DNA of 6,153 nucleotides from an uncultured Eubacteriales bacterium (GTDB taxonomy: Bacteria; Bacillota; Clostridia; Peptostreptococcales; Anaerovoracaceae), in assembly GCA_902766185.1 (NCBI GenBank), contig CACXCQ010000073.1, positions 1 to 6,153 on the forward strand. Direction: 5' to 3'. The notes beneath the pieces were generated by a model, which was not told where the DNA came from, made no database searches, and saw only the letters and a program-made list of their open reading frames with translations. Positions within the stretch are counted from its first letter, which is position 1. Each line of letters begins with the position of its first letter. Shown one piece after another: positions 1 to 4,677 of this stretch. A program made the position numbers and the translations under genes.

Positions 1-411
1 ACGCTGACAGCGGCGAAGGCCTACACTGATGAAGCGAAGGCGGCTCTGCAGGAGCAGATCACCGCGAACAAGAACGCGCTGGATGCGTTGGACGGCACCT
101 ACGCTACCGATGAGGATGTAGCGGCGAAGATCGCGGCAGCGAAGACGGCCATCGAGACAGCCCAGGCGGCAGTCGATGCGGCGCAGGATGAAGCGCTGGC
201 CGGCAAGGTAACGGAACTGACGAACGCGATCAGAGCAGCGAAGACCGCACTGGAAGAAGCCGACGCGGCTACACTGACGGCGGCGAAGGCCTACACCGAC
301 GAAGCGAAGGCGGCGCTGCAGGGCAAGATCGATGAACTGCAGACGCAGATCACCGCGAACAAGAACGCGCTCGACGCGCTGGACGCAACCTACGCGACCA
401 ATGCTGACGTG
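1..411 (+). repeat. Internal coiled-coil coding repeat (1-120 and 271-411)
   Basis: Bases 1-120 and 271-411 encode closely matching segments: both begin TLTAAKAYTDEAKAALQ and continue QITANKNALDALD, then TYAT. The second copy is longer by exactly seven residues (GKIDELQT replaces a single E), which is one heptad. The nucleotide sequences also match closely, so this is a recent duplication rather than convergence. A third, more diverged copy (AKAYVDD ... ELQGKIDELQ ... TYATDADV) lies at about 562-678, and a fourth fragment (AKAYTDAQIAELK) at about 835-875. Confidence 0.8.
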
Positions 412-1548
412 GCTGACCTGCAGAGTGCGGTCGATGATCTTGAAGCGGACATCGCTGATCTGCAGACAGCCGTTGATGCGGCAGCGACCAAGGCGGAGCT
501 GAGCGCGGCAACAGATAAGATCGCGGCGCTGGAAAGCAAGGCGGACGGAGTCAACGATGCCGTGAAGGCGTATGTCGACGACAGCATTGCGGCAGCCAAG
601 GCAGAACTGCAGGGCAAGATCGATGAGCTGCAGGCACAGGTCGATGCACTGAATGAGACTTACGCAACCGATGCTGATGTGGCGGACAAGATTGCAGCGG
701 CGCAGGCGGCCATCGAGGAGGTCCAGCAGGCCATCATTGAAGCGGATGATGCCAAGTCCCTGGAGGATCAGGCGAATCTGCTGGCAGCTGCTCAGGATGC
801 GGCAAGCGCGGCAGGTGACGCGGCCGTAGAGGCGGCGAAGGCCTACACCGATGCCCAGATCGCTGAACTGAAGAAGCAGATCGAAGAGGGCGGTGCCAGT
901 GAAGCGCAGCTGCAAAAGCAGGTCGAAGAACTGAAAGCCCAGCTTTTGCAGACCTTCATCAACAATGAGAAGGTGTCGCTGAACGTCAGCAGAGGCAACT
1001 ATCAGATCCTGGATCTGGCGTGGGATACGTCGAAGAACACGATCGACGGTCAGTACGTCACCTACACGATCTACAGCAAAAAGCATTCTGACACTGAATG
1101 GAACGTGCTGTTCGAAATGACATGCGACGGCGCCGGTAAGGAAGCGACCTATCAGGCCTCCGGACTGGAGACAGGAACGCTGTACGACTTCTATGCGGAG
1201 CCAAGCATGATCATCGATGGACAGAAGCTCGTCGGATCCGATTCCACCGTCGTGACGGAGATGCCGGTTCTGAGCCAGGGTACGGTGAAGAAACTGAAGG
1301 CTGGCAAGAAGAAGGTCAAGGTCATCTTCAAGCCGGTCAAGGGCGCAGACGGCTACCAGGTCAACTACAAAGACTGGACAAAGATCAAGGGCAAGAACAA
1401 GAACGTGAAGGCCGGCAAGAAGACCGTAACGATCAAGAAGCTCAAGAAAGGCAAGTTCTATCACGTCAAGATAAGAGCTTACAGAATCGTAAACGGCAAG
1501 AAAGTCTACGGAGAATGGTCCGAAATTATGGACTGCAAGATCAAATAA
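1..1548 (+). CDS. Coiled-coil stalk surface protein with two C-terminal Fn3-like domains (5'-truncated)
   Basis: The frame is open from base 1, so the true start and any signal peptide lie upstream; an in-frame TTG at 88 is not a credible start. The visible part is 515 residues. Residues 1 to about 315 are rich in Ala, Lys, Glu, Asp and Gln, with heptad-like spacing and recurring blocks AKAYTDEAKAAL, GKIDELQ and TYATDADV, which indicates a long alpha-helical coiled coil. Residues about 325-420 read as a beta-rich Fn3-like domain. Residues about 427-515 are a second, very Lys-rich Fn3-like module with the signature VKGADGYQVNY ... VKIRAYR ... GKKVYGEWSE, common at the C-termini of clostridial extracellular proteins. 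There is no LPXTG motif or C-terminal membrane anchor. Likely role (inference): an extended cell-surface or secreted structural or adhesive protein, with the basic module perhaps binding cell-wall polymers. The partner is unknown. A strong terminator follows the stop, so it is not part of the next operon. Confidence 0.8.
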   Translation, partial: TLTAAKAYTDEAKAALQEQITANKNALDALDGTYATDEDVAAKIAAAKTAIETAQAAVDAAQDEALAGKVTELTNAIRAAKTALEEADAATLTAAKAYTDEAKAALQGKIDELQTQITANKNALDALDATYATNADVADLQSAVDDLEADIADLQTAVDAAATKAELSAATDKIAALESKADGVNDAVKAYVDDSIAAAKAELQGKIDELQAQVDALNETYATDADVADKIAAAQAAIEEVQQAIIEADDAKSLEDQANLLAAAQDAASAAGDAAVEAAKAYTDAQIAELKKQIEEGGASEAQLQKQVEELKAQLLQTFINNEKVSLNVSRGNYQILDLAWDTSKNTIDGQYVTYTIYSKKHSDTEWNVLFEMTCDGAGKEATYQASGLETGTLYDFYAEPSMIIDGQKLVGSDSTVVTEMPVLSQGTVKKLKAGKKKVKVIFKPVKGADGYQVNYKDWTKIKGKNKNVKAGKKTVTIKKLKKGKFYHVKIRAYRIVNGKKVYGEWSEIMDCKIK

Positions 1549-1566
1549 AATACTGATCGACCATCA

Positions 1567-1617
1567 GGGAGCTGCCGCATCCGACAGGATATGTCGGGGC
1601 GGCAGCTCCTTTTTTTT
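1567..1617 (+). terminator. Rho-independent terminator of the surface-protein gene
   Basis: The outer stem GGAGCTGCCG (1568-1577) pairs with CGGCAGCTCC (1600-1609). An inner stem CCGACA (1581-1586) pairs with TGTCGG (1592-1597). A run of eight T follows immediately (1610-1617). It begins 19 bases after the TAA of the surface-protein gene and should end that transcript efficiently. Confidence 0.93.
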
Positions 1618-1683
1618 CTGGTTTGATCTCACCGTGCTCCTGCTCTGCCTCATACAGATCGGACCCACAAAACGTCTGAACGA

Positions 1684-1728
1684 AAAGTCAATGTTTTGGC
1701 TGTTATAACGTGCTGTAACATTGACTTT
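1684..1728. repeat. Inverted repeat unit 1 (perfect 12-bp arms)
   Basis: AAAGTCAATGTT (1684-1695) is matched perfectly by AACATTGACTTT (1717-1728) across a 21-nt loop. The loop itself contains the 8-bp palindrome GTTATAAC (1702-1709). Confidence 0.9.
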
Positions 1729-1758
1729 CTCGGCTCGAGCGAGTGGATCCGGGAGAGG

Positions 1759-1799
1759 AGTCAATGTTTCGGACGACTGAAGTAAGGAAAACATTGACT
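1759..1799. repeat. Inverted repeat unit 2 (perfect 11-bp arms)
   Basis: AGTCAATGTTT (1759-1769) is matched perfectly by AAACATTGACT (1789-1799) across a 19-nt loop whose sequence is unrelated to that of unit 1. Confidence 0.9.
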
Positions 1800-1828
1800 G
1801 TATGGTGCTGTCCAGCCTTTGCGCGATA

Positions 1829-1878
1829 GGAGAGTCATGGTTTAGTCGGCTCTGAGACATTGAAACAATGACTTCTCC
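1829..1878. repeat. Inverted repeat unit 3 (degenerate)
   Basis: GGAGAGTCATGGTTT (1829-1843) pairs with AAACAATGACTTCTCC (1863-1878) with one bulge and one mismatch. The right arm also forms a small local hairpin, CATTG-AAA-CAATG (1858-1870). It appears to be a decayed member of the same array. Confidence 0.75.
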
Positions 1879-1951
1879 TTCCGGGGCTCTTGGGCAGGAC
1901 TGATGGGGATAAGCAGATAGGAAGGCGGGCGGAGTCATATACCGGTGTTCG

Positions 1952-1980
1952 TTGACAGGGCTCTTCACATGAAGTATCAT
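1952..1980 (+). promoter_or_regulatory. Sigma-A-type promoter of the five-gene operon
   Basis: A consensus -35 box TTGACA (1952-1957) is separated by exactly 17 bp from a -10 box TATCAT (1975-1980, five of six matches to TATAAT). The predicted transcript starts near 1987, leaving a leader of about 65 nt before the GTG at 2053. A second TATAAT at 1980-1985 would give a 22-bp spacer and is less likely. If the promoter is real, the in-frame upstream starts at 1945 and 1969 cannot be used by this transcript. Confidence 0.75.
1963..1974. promoter_or_regulatory. Candidate operator dyad in the promoter spacer
   Basis: CTTCA-CA-TGAAG is a perfect 5-bp inverted repeat lying wholly between the -35 and -10 boxes. 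MerR-family activators characteristically bind dyads in this position, and the operon's last gene encodes a MerR-family protein. Against this, classical MerR-controlled promoters usually have 19-20 bp spacers, whereas this one is 17 bp, and a 5-bp dyad can arise by chance. Assignment to that regulator is inference. Confidence 0.35.
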
Positions 1981-2039
1981 ATAATAATCAGGGGAGGTGT
2001 CAGCAAAATTAAGCAGGACACCGATTTAGTGACGAATCA

Positions 2040-2045
2040 GGAAGG
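2040..2045 (+). promoter_or_regulatory. Ribosome binding site selecting GTG 2053
   Basis: GGAAGG sits 7 nt before the GTG at 2053. No comparably spaced site serves the in-frame alternatives at 1945, 1969 or 2029; the last has only a weak AGGA 10 nt upstream. This supports the 66-residue form of the first operon gene. Confidence 0.6.
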
Positions 2046-2052
2046 TCGGGCA

Positions 2053-2253
2053 GTGGCACGGAAAAATACAGAGGAAAACAGAGAGAATACTTTTCTGGTC
2101 CATGTTATGTACCATGAGCGTGGAACGTGGCAGGGGGAGATCACCTGGAACGAAGGACACCGGAAACAGCGGTTCCGTTCCGAGCTGGAACTGATGGATC
2201 TGATCCAGAGCGTCCTGACCGAGACGGCGCCCGACGGCGGTGCCGAAAAGTAG
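2053..2253 (+). CDS. Small conserved TWQG-motif protein, first gene of the DUF4037 operon
   Basis: A 66-residue protein using GTG as start. Residues 1-12 are polar and probably disordered. The core (about 13-55) reads TFLVHVMYHERGTWQGEI, then W32, then FRSELELMDLI. This alternates predicted beta strands with a final helix, and I recognise the TWQG ... FRS.LEL pattern from short uncharacterised Firmicutes proteins; I know no function. It has no signal peptide, membrane segment or metal-binding cysteines. A longer in-frame start at 1945 or 1969 is possible on paper but overlaps the promoter. It is followed after 37 nt by the TPR gene and is probably co-transcribed with the next four genes. It may be a small binding partner or regulatory subunit of the system (inference). 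Confidence 0.75.
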   Translation: MARKNTEENRENTFLVHVMYHERGTWQGEITWNEGHRKQRFRSELELMDLIQSVLTETAPDGGAEK

Positions 2254-2278
2254 TGCCCGGCGCCGGTGCCGAAAAGTA
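2238..2278 (+). repeat. 15-bp direct repeat at the 3' end of the small gene
   Basis: CGGTGCCGAAAAGTA occurs at 2238-2252 and again at 2264-2278, offset by 26 bp. The first copy encodes the last residues and part of the stop codon of the small protein; the second is non-coding and leads into the ribosome binding site of the TPR gene. A 10-bp palindrome CCGGCGCCGG (2257-2266) lies between and overlaps the second copy. It looks like a short tandem duplication that lengthened the intergenic gap. Confidence 0.75.
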
Positions 2279-2281
2279 AAC

Positions 2282-2285
2282 GGAG
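2282..2285 (+). promoter_or_regulatory. Ribosome binding site of the TPR gene
   Basis: GGAG lies 5 nt before the ATG at 2291, and the following residues match the expected start of a helical protein. An in-frame GTG at 2240 would overlap the preceding gene and add a short basic extension with no ribosome binding site, so I reject it. Confidence 0.65.
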
Positions 2286-2290
2286 TAAAT

Positions 2291-3091
2291 ATGAACACAA
2301 CAGATTTTTATCAAAAGCTGGACCAGCTTTTTGCGCAGCACGATACCGCGGCTGTTGAGAAGTACCTGACGGACTCTCTGGCAACGGCCAGGCTGGACGA
2401 TGATCCGGCAGCCATCGTGGCAGTGAGCAACGAGCTGGCGGGATTTTACCGGGCAGCGGGGAAGGTGGATGACGCCATCAAGCTTTCCCAGAACGTGCTG
2501 CAGGTGCTGAAGAACATGGGGCAGGAGACCACGGAGAATTTCGCGGTGGCCCTGCAGAACGGCGCCAACATCATGATGGTGGCGGGAGAGCACGATACCG
2601 CCCTGCAGATGTTCCGCACCGCGGAGGCGATACTGGCCTACCGGGGATTCAGCGGAGATTACCGGATGGCGGCGCTGTGCAACAATATCAGCGCCCTTTA
2701 CCGGGAGATGGAGAATTACGCGGAAGCGGAAACGGCTGCCCTCAGGTCACTGGAGATCATCATGAACATGCCCCAGTACCGCATCGAGATGGCCACCAGC
2801 CTGATCAATCTGGGAGAAGTCCAGACCCGGCTGGGAAAATACGAGGACGCCAAAGCGACGCTGCAGGCCTCTCTGGACATCTATGATCTGGAGACGGGCG
2901 GCAGGGATCCCCATACGGCGGCAGCAACGGCGGCCATGGGAAACCTCTACTACTTCTGGGGAAAGCCGGCGGAGGCGGCGCCCTATTTCCGCAAGGCCAT
3001 GGAGCTGATCGAGCGGGATTACGGGAAGAACGCCTTTTACGAGATGATGGCCAGAAACCTGAAAACGGTTGAGGATCAGATGAGAGGATAG
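2291..3091 (+). CDS. Tetratricopeptide repeat (TPR) protein
   Basis: A 266-residue, probably cytoplasmic, all-helical protein with no signal peptide or membrane segment. About five TPR-like helical pairs can be seen: near residues 40-77 (ELAGFYRAAGKVDDAI), 83-113 (NGANIMMVAGEHDTAL), 124-156 (NNISALYREMENYAEAE), 162-196 (NLGEVQTRLGKYEDAKATL) and 206-241 (AMGNLYYFWGKPAEAAPYF). Each has the usual small residue, Gly/Asn, Tyr and Ala pattern. TPR arrays form concave scaffolds for protein-protein binding, so it probably holds or senses a partner, the obvious candidates being its operon neighbours. Its last bases carry the ribosome binding site of the DUF4037 gene, whose start is only 4 nt after this stop, so translation of the two is probably coupled. 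Confidence 0.88.
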   Translation: MNTTDFYQKLDQLFAQHDTAAVEKYLTDSLATARLDDDPAAIVAVSNELAGFYRAAGKVDDAIKLSQNVLQVLKNMGQETTENFAVALQNGANIMMVAGEHDTALQMFRTAEAILAYRGFSGDYRMAALCNNISALYREMENYAEAETAALRSLEIIMNMPQYRIEMATSLINLGEVQTRLGKYEDAKATLQASLDIYDLETGGRDPHTAAATAAMGNLYYFWGKPAEAAPYFRKAMELIERDYGKNAFYEMMARNLKTVEDQMRG

Positions 3092-3095
3092 TGCC

Positions 3096-4031
3096 ATGAA
3101 AGGAATGGAACTGGCCAGAGCCTATTACCGGGAATACGCAGATCAGATCCGGGGGAAGTTCCCGCAGTACGCTGGGAGAATGGCCTTCGGTCTGGTTGGA
3201 GAGGGCTCCGAGTGCTACGGATACGATGATCAGATATCGCAGGATCACGACTTCGGACCGGGGTTCTGCCTTTGGATCAGCCGGGAGACGGCGCAGGCCA
3301 TCGGACCGGAGCTGCAGGAAGCATACAATGCTCTGCCGAAGAGCTTCCAGGGCTATACCCGGCAGGAGACGGCAGAGGGCGCAGGCCGCGTGGGGGTGAT
3401 CCCCATCGACCGGTTCTACGCCAGATACACAAACTGCACGGACGTCCCCGGGACCAATATAGAGTGGATGCGGATCCCCGAACGGTTTCTTTCGATCGCC
3501 ACCAACGGAGAGGTGTTCGATGATCCTGAAGGTGAGTTCACCCGGATCCGGGCAGGACTTCAGCGGTTCTACCCGGAGGATGTGCTGCGCAAGAAAATCG
3601 CGGCTAGAGCTGCGGTGATGTCCCAGAGCGGACAATACAACTTCCCGCGGAGCATGAACCGGGGAGATATTCACGCGGCATGGCTTGCCCAGGCGGAGTT
3701 CGTGAAGGCGGCAGCGTCAATGCTCTACCTTCTGGAGCGGATCTACGAACCCTTCTACAAATGGGCTTTCCGTGGGATGGAGAGTTTCCGGATCTGCGTG
3801 CAGCCGGCGGGTGAGCTGAAGCAGCTCATCGCGCTGGGGAGCGGGCAGGAGACGGCCGGGGAGCGACAGAGGATCATCGAGTCCATCTGCAGCCAGACGG
3901 CGGCGCAGCTGCAAAGGCAGGGCTTCTCCTCAACGGCGGATCCCTTCCTGCAGAACCACCTTCCCTCCATCATGGCGGCGGTGAAGGATCCGCAGATCAG
4001 GGCCCTGCACGTTATGGCGGATTTTGATTAA
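3096..4031 (+). CDS. DUF4037 family protein, putative nucleotidyltransferase
   Basis: A 311-residue cytoplasmic protein recognised as DUF4037 from its N-terminal block. Residues 31-61 contain FGLVGEGSECYGYDDQISQ followed by DHDFGPGF. The Gly37-Ser38 pair followed by Asp50-His51-Asp52 fits the hG[GS]...DxD active site of the DNA polymerase beta-like nucleotidyltransferase fold, where the Ser loop holds the nucleotide phosphates and the Asp pair binds Mg. Residues about 187-233 (IHAAWLAQAEFVKAA, then LYLLERIYEPFYKWAFRGM) form a helical segment like the substrate-side helices C-terminal to such domains in aminoglycoside-type nucleotidyltransferases. The reaction is probably transfer of a nucleotide or nucleotidyl group to a small molecule or protein; the substrate is unknown. 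The start ATG has AGAGGA 7 nt upstream. The 4-nt gap from the TPR gene and 16-nt gap to DUF4125 place it at the operon's core. Confidence 0.88.
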   Translation: MKGMELARAYYREYADQIRGKFPQYAGRMAFGLVGEGSECYGYDDQISQDHDFGPGFCLWISRETAQAIGPELQEAYNALPKSFQGYTRQETAEGAGRVGVIPIDRFYARYTNCTDVPGTNIEWMRIPERFLSIATNGEVFDDPEGEFTRIRAGLQRFYPEDVLRKKIAARAAVMSQSGQYNFPRSMNRGDIHAAWLAQAEFVKAAASMLYLLERIYEPFYKWAFRGMESFRICVQPAGELKQLIALGSGQETAGERQRIIESICSQTAAQLQRQGFSSTADPFLQNHLPSIMAAVKDPQIRALHVMADFD

Positions 4032-4035
4032 GAAC

Positions 4036-4040
4036 GGGAG
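4036..4040 (+). promoter_or_regulatory. Ribosome binding site of the DUF4125 gene
   Basis: GGGAG lies 7 nt before the ATG at 4048. This favours that start over the in-frame TTG at 4024, which overlaps the end of the DUF4037 gene and has no ribosome binding site. Confidence 0.65.
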
Positions 4041-4047
4041 AAGACCA

Positions 4048-4665
4048 ATGTCTGTGATCAGAAACGGCAGTCCGAGAGACACTGCCATCAACGACATCAT
4101 CAACAGAGAATGGGCCATGTTCCAGAAGACCCAGAACATCGGCGGCAGAGCGGGATGTCAGGACCAGTTCGACACCTTCTACGTGAACCGGTACAGCCAG
4201 CACAGCGTTTGGGAAGCGGATACTCTGGAGAGCTACCGCAACGACCTCATCGTGGCGGAAATGGCGAAAAGAAATCTCATCACCGAGAAGTACGCCTACA
4301 TGATGGAGTACACTGACCCGGCATATTATGAGGCCAATCTCAAGGCGCATCTGCCCGCCCTCTCTGAAGAGAAGGCCAGGCTCATCGCCGAGATCGTTAC
4401 GCGTCAGCTTGCGGATTACGAAGAATACGCGAAGGCATATCCCGCGCTGGCAAGGAGTGGCCGACCGGAGATGGAGAGCCGGATGGACACGTCTATCCGG
4501 GACTACAGTATAGGAGAATACCGGACGTATTCAGAAGGTACGCTGGAACTGATCCTCAGGGATGTGAAGCGGATGGATCATCCGGTGCAGGCGATACAGA
4601 AGACGTTGGTGAGCTTCTATGGATTTGACAGTCTGGAGGCGGCGGAAGCAGCGCAAAAGAGATAG
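4048..4665 (+). CDS. DUF4125 family protein
   Basis: A 205-residue soluble protein recognised as DUF4125 from the N-terminal signature II.REW.MFQ.TQN.GGRAGCQ.QF.TFYVNRYSQ (residues about 17-51) and the later block LITEKYAYMMEYTDP (77-91). The strongly conserved-looking polar residues Glu21, Trp22, Arg34, Cys37, Gln38, Asp39, Arg48 and Gln51 could form a binding or catalytic site, but no biochemical role is known to me. It is largely helical, with no membrane segment or signal peptide. No Rx4-6H motif is present, so I see no sign that it is a HEPN ribonuclease paired with the nucleotidyltransferase. The DUF4037-DUF4125 adjacency recurs in other Firmicutes as I recall, suggesting they act together, for example with DUF4125 as substrate or modifier. 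Confidence 0.85.
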   Translation: MSVIRNGSPRDTAINDIINREWAMFQKTQNIGGRAGCQDQFDTFYVNRYSQHSVWEADTLESYRNDLIVAEMAKRNLITEKYAYMMEYTDPAYYEANLKAHLPALSEEKARLIAEIVTRQLADYEEYAKAYPALARSGRPEMESRMDTSIRDYSIGEYRTYSEGTLELILRDVKRMDHPVQAIQKTLVSFYGFDSLEAAEAAQKR

Positions 4666-4677
4666 CAGGTGATGGTT

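Larger units (their letters stand above)
1684..1878. repeat. Array of three phased inverted repeats sharing the arm GTCAATGTTT
   Basis: Six copies of one arm alternate in orientation. Cores GTCAATG start at 1687 and 1760, with the variant GTCATGG at 1834. The opposite arms CATTGAC start at 1719 and 1792, with the variant CAATGAC at 1866. Intervals between successive arms are 32, 41, 32, 42 and 32 bp, so same-orientation arms recur every 73-74 bp. Most arms carry a purine-rich GAGA-like flank before the core. The sequences between arms are largely unrelated, so selection or a repeat mechanism has preserved the arms and spacing rather than whole units. Possible identities are an operator array for a dimeric DNA-binding protein, structured RNA hairpins, or a dispersed intergenic repeat family. 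It lies about 75 bp upstream of the operon promoter. Confidence 0.8.
1549..2052. other. Non-coding interval between the surface-protein gene and the DUF4037 operon
   Basis: This roughly 500-base gap holds, in order, the terminator (1567-1617), an inverted-repeat array (1684-1878), a promoter (1952-1980) and a 5' leader of about 65 bases. I see nothing recognisable at 1618-1683 or 1879-1951. Open frames crossing it, including one of 138 codons on the minus strand, run through the terminator and the palindromes, have no ribosome binding site I can identify, and look spurious. Confidence 0.7.

Noticed and set aside
88..90. TTG 88 as start of the surface-protein gene
   Set aside because: The frame is open and carries the same coiled-coil repeat back to base 1, so the start is outside the window.
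1721..1822. Extra promoters from TTGACT in the inverted-repeat arms
   Set aside because: TTGACT occurs at 1721 and 1794 but no acceptable -10 box lies 16-18 bp downstream of either.
1684..1878. CRISPR array
   Set aside because: The repeated element is only about 11 bp, alternates in orientation, has unequal gaps (about 20 and 30 nt) and has no cas genes nearby. Inverted repeats explain it better.
1564..1980. 138-codon minus-strand open frame in the intergenic region
   Set aside because: It runs through the terminator, all three inverted repeats and the operon promoter, has no ribosome binding site I can identify, and its predicted protein is low in recognisable structure. It is most likely a chance frame.
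2805..3674. 289-codon minus-strand frame
   Set aside because: It is antisense to the well-supported TPR and DUF4037 genes, crosses their junction, and its composition is that of a high-GC antisense frame.
3096..4665. HEPN-MNT type toxin-antitoxin pair
   Set aside because: The enzyme is larger (311 aa) than minimal MNT antitoxins, and neither protein shows the Rx4-6H motif of HEPN ribonucleases.
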